DNA of 64,000 nucleotides from Bacteroides salyersiae WAL 10018 = DSM 18765 = JCM 12988 (GTDB taxonomy: Bacteria; Bacteroidota; Bacteroidia; Bacteroidales; Bacteroidaceae). Both the position numbers and the translations under genes were made by a program. Of this stretch, positions 51,212 through 59,983 are shown piece by piece (the stretch's first letter is position 1; the number at the start of each line of letters is the position of its first letter). The DNA is taken from contig NZ_KB905466.1 in assembly GCF_000381365.1 (NCBI RefSeq), positions 742,693-806,692 on the forward strand, read 5' to 3'. Below the pieces are notes generated by a model. That model was not told where the DNA came from and made no database searches. It was given only the letters and a program-made list of their open reading frames with translations.

Positions 51212-51294
51212 AACATCCGGATGTTGTCCATCAAAACACCCGGATGTTGTCCACCACTACATCCGGATGTTGTTACCTAAAACATCCGGATGTT
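51212..51294. repeat. Array of four 14-bp palindromes with 23-bp period
   Basis: AACATCCGGATGTT or one-base variants start at 51212, 51235, 51258 and 51281, exactly 23 bp apart with 9-bp spacers. Units 1 and 4 are perfect palindromes. The array is 21 bp after the IS right end and before the coiled-coil/zapA genes. It matches the array at 617 in core, period and copy number. Confidence 0.85.
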
Positions 51295-51463
51295 TTCATC
51301 GCCAATTATAAGAGTGATCAACATAAAGAAATTAGAGGAATACAATTTAAAAGTATATCCTTCATTCCAGCTTAATAATGTTCTCATCTATTCCTTCAAT
51401 AGCAATTTTCAAGTAAAACACGCAATTTCTGCTGCAAAGTTTTTGTAATACCAAACTTAATCG

Positions 51464-51471
51464 TATTTTTG
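51464..51471 (+). promoter_or_regulatory. -7 element of the coiled-coil/zapA transcript
   Basis: TATTTTTG, about 21 bp before ATG 51492. It lies beyond the IS and the array, so the IS insertion should not block this transcript. Confidence 0.65.
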
Positions 51472-51491
51472 TGTACAATTTTGGTGTAGTA

Positions 51492-51785
51492 ATGACAGAA
51501 GAAGAAAAAAAGCTATTAAGTACCTTTGAAGCAAGACTACGGCATTTAATCTATCTTCACGATGAATTAAAGCGTGAAAATGCTGAACTTAAGGAACTTC
51601 TCAAAGCAGAGAAGGAACAAAACGAAAAGGTATTGGCTGAGTACAAAGAACTGGAAACAAGCTACACAAACCTAAAAACAGCAACGACAATCAGCCTTAA
51701 CGGCAGCGATGTAAAAGAGACAAAGCTGCGATTGTCTAAATTAGTGCGTGAAGTCGATAAGTGCATCGCTTTATTAAATGAATAA
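51492..51785 (+). CDS. Small coiled-coil protein upstream of zapA (possible ZapB-like partner)
   Basis: A 97-aa protein that is almost wholly coiled coil (LIYLHDELKRENAELKELLK, EKEQNEKVLAEYKELETSYT). The ending, ETKLRLSKLVREVDKCIALL, is also helical. I recognise no named family, but the position 13 bp before zapA and the coiled-coil plan suggest a Z-ring-associated partner like ZapB. ATG 51492 is preferred because the upstream in-frame start at 51471 lies on the promoter. Confidence 0.82.
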   Translation: MTEEEKKLLSTFEARLRHLIYLHDELKRENAELKELLKAEKEQNEKVLAEYKELETSYTNLKTATTISLNGSDVKETKLRLSKLVREVDKCIALLNE

Positions 51786-51798
51786 ATAATGGAGATGT

Positions 51799-52089
51799 AT
51801 GGACGATAAATGGAAAATAAATCTGTCGATGGCCGATGCTACTTATCCGGTCTGGATCAAACCGGAGGATGAGGAGATAGTAAGAAAGGCCGCACAACAG
51901 GTAAACGATATTTTAAAAGAATATAGGGAGAAGTGGCCTAACGTAGAGAAAGAAAGGATTATGACAATGATCGCTTATCGCTTTTCATTGGAAAGTTTGC
52001 TCGAAAAACAACGTAACGACACGACACCTTATACCGAAAAAATAACAGAACTGACGAAAACACTTGAAGAACACTTCAAAAAGGAGTAG
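51799..52089 (+). CDS. zapA: Cell division protein ZapA
   Basis: A cytoplasmic protein that bundles FtsZ filaments at the division site. The 96-aa sequence has the ZapA order: a short beta strand (KINLSMADATYPVWI), EEIVRKAAQQVNDILKEYRE, the helix with MTMIAYRFSLESL and a C-terminal coiled coil. It follows the coiled-coil gene closely and precedes RNase Y, from which a very strong hairpin separates it. Confidence 0.9.
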   Translation: MDDKWKINLSMADATYPVWIKPEDEEIVRKAAQQVNDILKEYREKWPNVEKERIMTMIAYRFSLESLLEKQRNDTTPYTEKITELTKTLEEHFKKE

Positions 52090-52124
52090 AATCATTGCTT
52101 TTGTCAGTGGGGAATAGAAAATCC

Positions 52125-52180
52125 ACGCACTGCAAAATATACGGAAGGAGGTTTTTCCGCATATTTGGCGGTGCGTTTTT
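52125..52180 (+). terminator. Long hairpin terminator between zapA and rny
   Basis: The left arm 52125-52146 and right arm 52155-52175 pair over about 21 bp (ACGCACTGC...CGGAA against its inverse) and are followed by a T run. It should end the zapA transcript, but it also sits only 24 bp before rny, so it could act as a conditional attenuator of rny. Confidence 0.75.
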
Positions 52181-52203
52181 ATTTATACTTAAATTAAATT
52201 ACA

Positions 52204-53739
52204 ATGTTAGTAACAATAGTAGCATCCATTGCTTGCTTCATCGTAGGTGGCATATTGTCATACGTATTATTTAAATACGGACTGAAAGCCAGATACGACA
52301 ATATCCTCAAAGAAGCGGAGACAGAAGCAGAAGTAATCAAGAAAAACAAATTGCTGGAGGTTAAGGAAAAATTCCTCAATAAGAAAGCAGATCTGGAAAA
52401 AGAGGTAGCCCAGCGTAACCAGAAAATTCAGCAAGCTGAAAACAAACTGAAACAACGCGAAATGGTATTAAGCCAGCGCCAGGAAGAGATTCAACGCAAA
52501 AAGGCGGAAGCTGATGCCGTAAGAGAAAATCTTGAAGCCCAATTGGGAATCGTTGACAGAAAGAAAGAAGAACTGGACAAACTGCAACAGCAGGAGATAG
52601 AAAAACTGGAAACAATCTCCGGTTTATCTGCCGAAGAAGCGAAAGAACGCCTGGTAGAATCATTGAAAGAGGAAGCCAAGACACAGGCACAGTCGTACAT
52701 CAACGATATCATGGACGATGCGAAACTGACGGCCAGCAAAGAAGCCAAACGAATCGTAATACAATCGATCCAAAGAGTAGCGACAGAGACAGCTATTGAA
52801 AATTCCGTAACCGTATTCCACATTGAGTCCGACGAAATCAAAGGACGCATCATCGGTCGTGAAGGCCGTAATATCCGTGCTCTGGAAGCGGCTACCGGTG
52901 TAGAAATCGTTGTAGACGATACTCCGGAAGCAATCGTTCTTTCCGCATTCGATCCTGTACGTCGCGAAGTGGCTCGTCTGGCCTTGCATCAATTGGTAAC
53001 AGACGGACGTATTCACCCGGCACGTATTGAGGAAGTGGTAGCCAAAGTGCGCAAACAAGTAGAAGAAGAAATCATAGAAACCGGTAAACGTACTACCATC
53101 GACTTGGGCATTCACGGATTGCATCCGGAACTGATTCGTATCATCGGTAAGATGAAATACCGCTCTTCCTATGGTCAGAACCTGTTGCAACATGCTCGCG
53201 AAACGGCCAATCTCTGTGCTGTGATGGCATCGGAATTAGGTTTGAATCCGAAAAAGGCAAAACGCGCCGGACTGTTGCACGATATTGGTAAAGTGCCTGA
53301 TGAGGAACCGGAATTGCCACACGCATTATTGGGTATGAAGCTGGCAGAGAAATTCAAAGAAAAGCCGGATATCTGCAATGCCATCGGTGCCCACCATGAC
53401 GAAACGGAAATGACAAGTCTTCTCGCTCCTATCGTACAGGTATGTGATGCTATCTCCGGAGCACGTCCGGGAGCACGCCGCGAAATCGTAGAAGCGTATA
53501 TCAAGCGTCTGAACGATCTGGAGCAGTTGGCCATGTCTTATCCGGGCGTAACAAAAACTTATGCCATCCAAGCCGGACGTGAGTTGCGCGTTATCGTAGG
53601 TGCAGACAAGATAGATGATAAGCAAACGGAAAGCCTGTCGGGCGAAATCGCTCAAAAGATACAGGATGAAATGACTTATCCGGGCCAGGTGAAGATTACC
53701 GTAATCCGTGAAACACGTGCAGTAAGCTTTGCTAAATAA
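52204..53739 (+). CDS. rny: Ribonuclease Y
   Basis: A membrane-anchored endoribonuclease that starts mRNA decay. An N-terminal TM helix (about 1-24) leads into a long coiled coil (about 30-190). A KH RNA-binding domain follows ([20 protein letters not shown] at about 217-236), and then the HD domain with LLHDIGKV near 357-364, where the HD pair binds the catalytic metal. Length 511 aa matches the family. A hairpin terminator follows at 53768-53793. Confidence 0.96.
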   Translation: MLVTIVASIACFIVGGILSYVLFKYGLKARYDNILKEAETEAEVIKKNKLLEVKEKFLNKKADLEKEVAQRNQKIQQAENKLKQREMVLSQRQEEIQRKKAEADAVRENLEAQLGIVDRKKEELDKLQQQEIEKLETISGLSAEEAKERLVESLKEEAKTQAQSYINDIMDDAKLTASKEAKRIVIQSIQRVATETAIENSVTVFHIESDEIKGRIIGREGRNIRALEAATGVEIVVDDTPEAIVLSAFDPVRREVARLALHQLVTDGRIHPARIEEVVAKVRKQVEEEIIETGKRTTIDLGIHGLHPELIRIIGKMKYRSSYGQNLLQHARETANLCAVMASELGLNPKKAKRAGLLHDIGKVPDEEPELPHALLGMKLAEKFKEKPDICNAIGAHHDETEMTSLLAPIVQVCDAISGARPGARREIVEAYIKRLNDLEQLAMSYPGVTKTYAIQAGRELRVIVGADKIDDKQTESLSGEIAQKIQDEMTYPGQVKITVIRETRAVSFAK

Positions 53740-53767
53740 TAAGATCAAGAAGAAAAATCATCAAGAT

Positions 53768-53793
53768 AAGGGCGAAGCAATTCGCCCTTTTTT
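53768..53793 (+). terminator. Rho-independent terminator after rny
   Basis: AAGGGCGAA / TTCGCCCTT with a 4-nt loop, followed by six T. The cutC ATG lies 17 bp after it. Confidence 0.88.
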
Positions 53794-53809
53794 AATACCG
53801 TTTTATAGG

Positions 53810-54568
53810 ATGAGCAAATACCAGTTTGAGATATGTGCCAACTCAATAGAAAGTTGTCTTGCCGCACAAGCAGGGGGAGCCGACCGTGTAGAGCTATGCG
53901 CAGGCATACCGGAAGGAGGTACCACTCCGTCTTATGGAGAAATAGCCGTTGCAAGAGAAGTTCTTGATATAAAACTCCATGTGATTATTCGCCCTCGGGG
54001 AGGTGACTTTTTATATTCACCTATCGAAATAAAAACAATGTCAGCAGACATAGAAATGGCTCGTAAAACGGGAGTTGACGGAGTTGTTTTGGGATGTCTC
54101 ACGGCAACGGGAGACATAAACATGCCGGTAATGAAAGAGCTGATGAAAGCCGCCGAAGGATTGTCTGTAACTTTTCACCGTGCATTCGACGTCTGTCGCA
54201 ATCCACAAAAAGCAATGGAAGAAATTATAGACTTAGGATGCGACCGGATATTGACTTCCGGCCAACAGGCAACAGCAAAAGCCGGTATCCCTTTACTAAA
54301 AGAACTCCATGCACAAGCTGACGGAAGAATCATTCTGTTGGCCGGCTGCGGAGTAAACGAAGAAAACATTGCTCATATCGCTTCGCAAACAGGTATCGAA
54401 GAATTCCATTTCTCGGCAAGAGAAAAAAGAATAAGCGAGATGCAATATCGTAACCCCACCGTCTCTATGGGAGGAACCATACAAATCGATGAATATTCCC
54501 GTCAGATAACAACAGCAGAAAGAGTCAGAAATACGATTGCAGAATTGACGATAAATGATTGGCGATAA
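53810..54568 (+). CDS. cutC: Copper homeostasis protein CutC
   Basis: A cytoplasmic TIM-barrel protein of 252 aa. The family motifs are clear: FEICANSIESCLAAQAGGAD with RVELCAGIPEGGTTPSYG, the barrel strand RPRGGDFLYS, VTFHRAFDVC, RILTSGQQ and LLAGCGVNEENI. The start at ATG 53810 is right after the rny terminator; the longer frame from 53729 would translate the terminator. Whether CutC truly handles copper is disputed in the literature. Confidence 0.92.
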   Translation: MSKYQFEICANSIESCLAAQAGGADRVELCAGIPEGGTTPSYGEIAVAREVLDIKLHVIIRPRGGDFLYSPIEIKTMSADIEMARKTGVDGVVLGCLTATGDINMPVMKELMKAAEGLSVTFHRAFDVCRNPQKAMEEIIDLGCDRILTSGQQATAKAGIPLLKELHAQADGRIILLAGCGVNEENIAHIASQTGIEEFHFSAREKRISEMQYRNPTVSMGGTIQIDEYSRQITTAERVRNTIAELTINDWR

Positions 54569-54607
54569 GAGGGAATCACTCCATATAAAGAACTACACTT
54601 TATACCC

Positions 54608-56968
54608 TCACAAACCATGCACAACTTTCATCAACTGTTCGCCCAGACCGATTGTATATCCTTGGGATACAAAAACCACCCTGTTGAAAGTATCGGCAAT
54701 GATAAATACCGGAAGCGCTGCGGAACTTGATAATTTCATCGATTCCGTTATCTGCTTCTGAATATTGCCATCTGTATCTATGCCATAGATTATAGTGGAA
54801 GGCAATCCCGGAAATTCCGTCGGCTGAAACTTCTTGTATTGTTCTTCATCCGGGAAAAGCAATACTATCTTACGTCCCCATTTCTCAAAATCCTTGCCCA
54901 ATGCTGCCATATCTTTTAAAGCATGATTGGTAGGTTCCTGTCCGGCAGACAGTATACCCACTACAAAATAGCCACGACCACAAGCTTGCAGAATACTTTG
55001 CATCTGATTGTGATCGCCTACCGGACGAAAAAGTGACTCTGAATTAAAACTGCCAATTACCTGTACTTGGGTTTCACTCTCACGCATAACCAAATCCACC
55101 GTAGCATTATGATCTTTTTCTACATTAAAAAAAGAAAGATTGGCAAGTACACCCCCATTAGCCAGACGCGTTCCGGTGGTAAGCATATAATAACCGGTAT
55201 CCAGCCGTGTGCCATTTTTCAATAATTGTTCCCAGGAGGTAGTACCTTCATCATAATTCAATAAGCGGAAAGTCCCCTCTTCAAACCGGGACAACGTAAA
55301 ATGAGAATAGTATTTAGGATTGTCAAGCGAACGGATAGGACGATAATTGGCCCTTACAATCGCCGAAGGTGCCCAAAGTTGCTCTGTTGCTTCGAAATCC
55401 ACATCGTATGTCTTGCCATTTTTCAACCGCCTGTCAGTCAAATCCTGATATTGAACCTTCCCTGTCACCTCATCTATCCAGGCAGGAATGCCCAAAGCAC
55501 GTGCCAAAGCCACAAAAAAGATATCCCTGGATCTCTCGTCAGCTACGGAAGCTCTCCATACACCAACAGGAGACATGGGAATGCGTTGCGAGTTCAACTC
55601 ATTGTCAATACCAATATTTTTTTTACACCAGGCTACCAACAATTGCGGATTCCTACGATAGCTTTCTGCATCGGCAGCCGGCACTGCCTCTTGAAAGAAC
55701 TGCTTATACGGAGTCAGCATCTCATTGCCCACGCGCGGATTGAGAACAGACGAATAGTAATAATCTCCACCAGAAGCAACTGTAGAATAATGAAGATGAT
55801 CCAACAACACTTCCGGAGATATATCACGTAAATCTTTGTCAGAGATAACACCAAGCAGTCTAAGGGCAAGATCAGCCTTTCCCTCTTTGGCAGCAACTGT
55901 GAGGAAATCAGTCAAAGTCCGGTAATTGCCTCTCGCCGCAAGCAACAACCGGATAACCGTCTGGGGATTCATGGCATATTCCCGGGCAAAAGCTCCGGCC
56001 TCTGCTTCAGTGATAAAAGTAGAAACGTAGGCATTGCGAATAGAGTCTTCCTGTGCCATACGACGATTGTTTTCGGCACGTTGCTCCGGAGTCACTTCGG
56101 GCAATCGGGTTTCTTCGGCAGGAGGAACAATATCCAAGTCCAACGAATACACATCGCCCGGTTTCTTATCCAATACAAGTGTCAGTTCTTTTTCTTTTCC
56201 AAAAGACAACTTGCCAAAACCGAAAACCTCTCCCTTAGAAGCCCACACCAGCATATCTCCCTTTCCAGCCGTCAATGAAGCCTGTCCGGAAGTATCGGTA
56301 TACTTCGTTGCTACGGAATAAAACTCGGCATAGTTATACACTTTAAACTCCACTTTCGCCCCCTCCACAGGATTACCACCCGCATCGGCAACCGTGATAA
56401 CCGCTTTCGCCGTAGGAGCATAGTTTTCTATGACATTGATTTCCGTATAATTGGGAGTTTCATACATGATTTCTTCCGCACCTTTATAACGTCCAAAGAC
56501 TTTAGTATGCATCAACATACCACGACTCGCAGGGGCATTAAACCATCCTAAATTCAATACCGGCTCCGGCTCACAAGCTCCAAAGAAATACCATTTACCA
56601 TCTGCCCAAGCTTCTACCCAAGCATGATTGTCATCGGTATGTGCCCAACGGGGAGTATATACCTGACGGGCAGGAATACCTACAGAACGAAGGGCGGCAA
56701 CGGTAAAGGTAGACTCCTCACCACAACGGCCATAAGCCGTCTTAACGGAAGCAAGCGGCGAGCTGGTACGAGCATCGCTCGGACGGTAAACCACCTTTTC
56801 ATGACACCAGTGATTTACCTCCAGAATGGCATCCCGCATGGAAAGATACTTGACACGCTCCTTCAATTCATTATAAAATACCCGGCGGGAATCATCCAGA
56901 TTCTCATTATTCACCCGGATTGGAAGTACAAAATGCCGGAATACATCTTCGGGAATCGTTTTCCCCAA
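54608..56968 (-). CDS. Transglutaminase-like lipoprotein, main part (separated by a -1 frame change)
   Basis: The larger part (about 786 codons) of a surface or periplasmic transglutaminase-type protein. The transglutaminase core has CGEESTFTVAALRSVGIPAR (Cys), NHAWVEAW (His) and YFFGACEPEP. A beta-sandwich segment (VTVADAGGNPVEGAKVEFKV) follows. A second, degenerate core lacks the Cys (DERSRDIFFVALARALGIPA). The end is thioredoxin-like (GKDFEKWGRKIVLLFPDEEQ). The TTG first codon at 56968 is not a real start: the N terminus lies in the overlapping frame (56911-57276), joined at a GGGAAAA heptamer (56959-56965). Confidence 0.82.
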   Translation of the reverse strand: MGKTIPEDVFRHFVLPIRVNNENLDDSRRVFYNELKERVKYLSMRDAILEVNHWCHEKVVYRPSDARTSSPLASVKTAYGRCGEESTFTVAALRSVGIPARQVYTPRWAHTDDNHAWVEAWADGKWYFFGACEPEPVLNLGWFNAPASRGMLMHTKVFGRYKGAEEIMYETPNYTEINVIENYAPTAKAVITVADAGGNPVEGAKVEFKVYNYAEFYSVATKYTDTSGQASLTAGKGDMLVWASKGEVFGFGKLSFGKEKELTLVLDKKPGDVYSLDLDIVPPAEETRLPEVTPEQRAENNRRMAQEDSIRNAYVSTFITEAEAGAFAREYAMNPQTVIRLLLAARGNYRTLTDFLTVAAKEGKADLALRLLGVISDKDLRDISPEVLLDHLHYSTVASGGDYYYSSVLNPRVGNEMLTPYKQFFQEAVPAADAESYRRNPQLLVAWCKKNIGIDNELNSQRIPMSPVGVWRASVADERSRDIFFVALARALGIPAWIDEVTGKVQYQDLTDRRLKNGKTYDVDFEATEQLWAPSAIVRANYRPIRSLDNPKYYSHFTLSRFEEGTFRLLNYDEGTTSWEQLLKNGTRLDTGYYMLTTGTRLANGGVLANLSFFNVEKDHNATVDLVMRESETQVQVIGSFNSESLFRPVGDHNQMQSILQACGRGYFVVGILSAGQEPTNHALKDMAALGKDFEKWGRKIVLLFPDEEQYKKFQPTEFPGLPSTIIYGIDTDGNIQKQITESMKLSSSAALPVFIIADTFNRVVFVSQGYTIGLGEQLMKVVHGL

Positions 56969-57276
56969 GGCATCTCACGCTGTGCCTGTTCAGTCAGACG
57001 TATATTCTCCAAATAATAATCTCCCGAATAGTCGGTAATATCACCAATAGGCATATAGGCATAAAGGAACATCAATGCTTCGCGCTCTACGGCAGTAAGC
57101 GTGGAATCCCGGAAAACACCGAACAGATCGCCGTATGGAAGTTGCAACTGCTTCATTGCAAAGTCAGCCTGTACTTGGTTACGATAAGCCTCGTCCTTCA
57201 AAAAATGCTCCTCCGTACACGAAAGAAACATAAAAAACAATAGTGAATATAGAAAATAACAACCCGATGTTTTCAT
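56911..57276 (-). CDS. N-terminal lipoprotein segment of the transglutaminase gene
   Basis: It encodes the signal peptide with lipobox (FFMFLSCTEEH) and the next 90 residues of the same protein, up to MPWGK. The frame then ends after a short unrelated tail (RFPKMYSGILYFQSG). At codons GGA AAA (56959-56964) a slip of one base back gives GK followed by TIPEDVF, the sequence of the downstream frame. So this is either a one-base deletion in an A-run, a programmed frameshift, or an assembly error. ATG 57276 is the natural start. It lies 26 bp after the YfcC gene. Confidence 0.8.
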   Translation of the reverse strand: MKTSGCYFLYSLLFFMFLSCTEEHFLKDEAYRNQVQADFAMKQLQLPYGDLFGVFRDSTLTAVEREALMFLYAYMPIGDITDYSGDYYLENIRLTEQAQREMPWGKRFPKMYSGILYFQSG

Positions 57277-57301
57277 ACGATTCAATATAAATAAGGTATA
57301 A

Positions 57302-58897
57302 TCAAAATCCATTCAAAGGGAACAGTACGGTAGGGATCAACAATACCAACCCCAATATAATAAACAGTAATAACAATTTCCAGAACCATTTCACCCATAT
57401 TTCATAAGGTATGCGGGCTATTCCCAATGCCCCCATCAGCACGGCGGAAGTAGGTGTTATCATATTCGTAAAGCCATCTCCAAACTGATAGGCCATCACC
57501 GTAGCTTGCCGCGAAAGGCCGATTACATCGGAGAATGGCGCCATGATAGGCATGGTCAATGCCGCTTTGGCGGAACCGGAAGGTATAATCAGATTTATCA
57601 ATGTCTGTATGAAATACATTACCCCCAACGAAACAAATCTCCCGGCCTCTCCCATCAACGAAGCGAGCGAATGAAGAATAGGATCGATAATATGACCGTC
57701 TTGTAATATTTGAATAATCCCACCGGCAAGGCCGACTACTATGGCAGCCGAAAGCATATCCTTTGCCCCGTCCAGAAACTGCTTGATAATCGTATCCGTC
57801 TGTTCGCTGTTGGCAAAACCGGAAAGTATCCCCATCGCCAAAAAGATAGCGGAAATCTCGGGCAGATACCAACCATGCCCCATTACACCGACAATCAAAT
57901 ACAGAATAGTAAAAGCAAGCAGGACAAGAATAAAAAAATGATTGGATTTACGCAACCCTAACCAACCGAAAACAGCATACAACACAGTAAGAAAAGGAAC
58001 AGCATACCAACTGACGGACGATTCTCCTAACACAAACGTACTTTGAGGATAACAAACAGAAAATACAACCAATGCCATCAATACCAATACATAGACTATA
58101 TACGCCGAACGTGTGGTAGCATAAGCAATCTGTTCCGACATCCCTTCTCCTCTTTTTCTCCAATAAGCATCGGCACGATACATTGGCGACTTCTCCGGAT
58201 TCCTTTTAATGACAGAGGCATAACGGAGCACACAAGCTATAAGTAGGACAGTGAGCACCACCCAGCAAAACATACGATATTCAAAGCCCGAGAACAGGGG
58301 TAAATCGGAAAGTCCCTGAGCAATACCTATCGTAAAAGGATTGAGTACAGCACCGGAAAAACCTACATGAGCCGCCACATACACCATACAAAGCCCCGTG
58401 ATAGAATCATACCCCATAGAAATAGCCAACGGCACAATGATAATAACGAATGCCAGCGTTTCCTCACTCATACCGAACACTGCTCCAAAAAGGCTGAACA
58501 ATATGATAATCAAAGAGATTACCACATTATTAACTCCCAGCATCTTAATAAACCGATACCTCTCGAGCCCTTTCGTGAATCCTAAAAAAGAGAATATTCC
58601 GGCATCAATGGCCCGGCTGCTATTCATAATCTGAAAAGCTCCTCCCATGATTAAAAGAAAAGCGATGATGCCGGCCTGGCGTTCAAAGCCATCCAGCAAA
58701 GCACTGAACACCTGCCAAGTCTGCGGAGCCTGTTCTACCGGATGAAAAGAGTGGTCGACAATCACGGTACGCGGCACTCCATTGACCTCCACTGTCTGAC
58801 GCACATATTCTCCGGCAGGGATAATCCAAGACAATACAGCACAAAGTAATATCACAGAAGAGATGATCGTGTAGGTGTGAGGAATTCGTTTCAGCAT
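57302..58897 (-). CDS. YfcC-family transporter (DcuC/ion-transporter superfamily)
   Basis: An integral inner-membrane carrier of 531 aa with 12 or more helices. The N terminus has RIPHTYTIISSVILLCAVLS and the periplasmic segment IIPAGEYVRQTVEVNGVPRT. The conserved loops FGMSEETLAF and LIIPSGSAKAALTMPIMAP (a hairpin-like substrate region) are found in both halves. Substrates of YfcC proteins are uncertain (basic amino acids or dicarboxylates are proposed). It leads an operon with the transglutaminase lipoprotein, so uptake of peptides or amino acids freed by that protein is an inference. Confidence 0.88.
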   Translation of the reverse strand: MLKRIPHTYTIISSVILLCAVLSWIIPAGEYVRQTVEVNGVPRTVIVDHSFHPVEQAPQTWQVFSALLDGFERQAGIIAFLLIMGGAFQIMNSSRAIDAGIFSFLGFTKGLERYRFIKMLGVNNVVISLIIILFSLFGAVFGMSEETLAFVIIIVPLAISMGYDSITGLCMVYVAAHVGFSGAVLNPFTIGIAQGLSDLPLFSGFEYRMFCWVVLTVLLIACVLRYASVIKRNPEKSPMYRADAYWRKRGEGMSEQIAYATTRSAYIVYVLVLMALVVFSVCYPQSTFVLGESSVSWYAVPFLTVLYAVFGWLGLRKSNHFFILVLLAFTILYLIVGVMGHGWYLPEISAIFLAMGILSGFANSEQTDTIIKQFLDGAKDMLSAAIVVGLAGGIIQILQDGHIIDPILHSLASLMGEAGRFVSLGVMYFIQTLINLIIPSGSAKAALTMPIMAPFSDVIGLSRQATVMAYQFGDGFTNMITPTSAVLMGALGIARIPYEIWVKWFWKLLLLFIILGLVLLIPTVLFPLNGF

Positions 58898-58919
58898 ATT
58901 TCAGGTAATTGATCTGCCA

Positions 58920-58927
58920 CAAAGTTA
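58920..58927 (-). promoter_or_regulatory. -7 element of the YfcC-transglutaminase operon
   Basis: The minus strand reads TAACTTTG, about 22 bp before the start codon at 58897. Confidence 0.6.
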
Positions 58928-59033
58928 TGTAATATATTTGTAATATTCATCCGGACATACACACTCTTTCGAGAGAAAAGAGTCTCAAAAGCATATTTTT
59001 TATGTTGTAGAACATATTTTCGTGAACTTTTTG

Positions 59034-59041
59034 TATCTTTG
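59034..59041 (+). promoter_or_regulatory. -7 element of the small 48-aa ORF transcript
   Basis: TATCTTTG followed by C. Together with the terminator at 59276-59311 it defines a transcript of about 265 nt. Confidence 0.65.
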
Positions 59042-59103
59042 CAACGTTATTAAAGAAAACAAGATGTAAAACCCGCTCTTCAAAACGTGGAGAGCAAAAA
59101 AAG

Positions 59104-59250
59104 ATGAAGATTATGAAAAAGAATTCAAATGAAAAGATTATGATGTTGCAGTACCGTATCAAACGTTATCATGCAATGGGAAATGGAACCATGTGCCAAA
59201 CCTTGAATGGCCAACTTCAAAAACTGCTTTCAAAGCAGACTGCCATGTAA
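59104..59250 (+). CDS. Small basic protein, 48 aa
   Basis: A short ORF on its own transcript: -7 element at 59034-59041, a leader with a small GCTCT/AGAGC hairpin, ATG at 59104 (or 59113), stop TAA at 59248-59250, and a strong terminator just after. The peptide (MKIMKKNSNEKIMMLQYRIK ... LQKLLSKQTAM) is Lys/Met-rich and helical, with a single Cys. I do not recognise a family. It could be a functional small protein, or the transcript could act as an sRNA. Confidence 0.65.
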   Translation: MKIMKKNSNEKIMMLQYRIKRYHAMGNGTMCQTLNGQLQKLLSKQTAM

Positions 59251-59275
59251 AATACACTACCTCATTATATGAATA

Positions 59276-59311
59276 AAGCAGAGAATCATTTACCGGTTCT
59301 CTGCTTTTTTT
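59276..59311 (+). terminator. Rho-independent terminator of the small transcript
   Basis: AAGCAGAGAA / TTCTCTGCTT with a 10-nt loop and a run of seven T. Confidence 0.88.
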
Positions 59312-59347
59312 ATATGGTATTTTACAAAACACAATTCTCACTGATCA

Positions 59348-59378
59348 TTTGTTTTACTGAAAAGTATTCTTACTTTTG
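59348..59378 (+). promoter_or_regulatory. Promoter of the ECF sigma/FecR/TonB-receptor operon
   Basis: TTTG at 59348-59351 and TACTTTTG at 59371-59378 are separated by 19 bp, a full match to the housekeeping consensus, so the sigma gene is probably transcribed at a basal level rather than only by itself. Confidence 0.65.
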
Positions 59379-59408
59379 CATCCAAACTAACGAAACTCTA
59401 AATAAAAA

Positions 59409-59912
59409 ATGACAGACATCTCAGAATTTGAAACAATTTTCCGATGCCATTATCGTCCACTCACCATGTATGCTTTGCGTTATACGGAAAACATAGATGA
59501 CGCAGAAGATATTGTACAACAATCATTTATAGATATATGGGAAAGATTGTCCGGCGGAATGGCTATTGATAATTTGAAAGCTTATTTGTATACAGTAGTT
59601 CGAAATGGCAGTCTGACCCGTGTTATCCATTCCCCTCAGAAAAGTACGATTCAAGAAAACGAAATGGAAGATATCAGCGAAGAAGAACGAATCATCCGTT
59701 CAGAACGGGATGCACAATTATGGACAGCCATTGACAGACTGCCTAAAGCTCGAAAACGTATTTTCTTGCTATCAAAACGTGACGGACTCACTTATAAAGA
59801 AATAGCCGATGAGTTGGGAATATCGATCAAAACCGTCGAACACCAGATCAGTAAGGCCATTAAAACCTTACGAAATACAGCAATCAAAGTTTATTTTTTC
59901 TTTTTCTCATAA
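59409..59912 (+). CDS. ECF-type sigma-70 factor (Fec-type system)
   Basis: A 167-aa sigma factor. Region 2 is FETIFRCHYRPLTMYALRYT with DDAEDIVQQSFIDIWERL; region 4 has LPKARKRIFLLSKRDGLTY with the helix-turn-helix YKEIADELGISIKTVEHQIS. It is followed by a FecR anti-sigma gene and a TonB receptor with an STN domain, so it should be released when the receptor binds its ligand. The C terminus is unusually hydrophobic (VYFFFFS). Confidence 0.93.
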   Translation: MTDISEFETIFRCHYRPLTMYALRYTENIDDAEDIVQQSFIDIWERLSGGMAIDNLKAYLYTVVRNGSLTRVIHSPQKSTIQENEMEDISEEERIIRSERDAQLWTAIDRLPKARKRIFLLSKRDGLTYKEIADELGISIKTVEHQISKAIKTLRNTAIKVYFFFFS

Positions 59913-59983
59913 AAAAACAAAGGAAATGATGGGGGGATTTTCCTAAAAACATGTCTTACTAATAAAAGACAAACTTTCAAAAC

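Larger units (their letters stand above)
50907..51491. other. IS tail and intergenic region before the coiled-coil gene
   Basis: It contains the non-coding IS tail (to 51190), the palindrome array at 51212-51294, a single TAAAAGTATAT word near 51344-51354, and the -7 element at 51464-51471. An apparent 79-codon ORF (51136-51375) only translates the IS end and the palindromes and is not a gene. Confidence 0.6.

Noticed and set aside
51136..51375. 79-aa ORF across the IS right end
   Set aside because: It translates the IS terminus and the palindromes (repeated HPDV words); this is an artefact of the repeats.
52090..52203. 6S RNA next to zapA, as in E. coli
   Set aside because: The gap is only 114 bp and is mostly one long terminator hairpin; it is too short for a 6S RNA.
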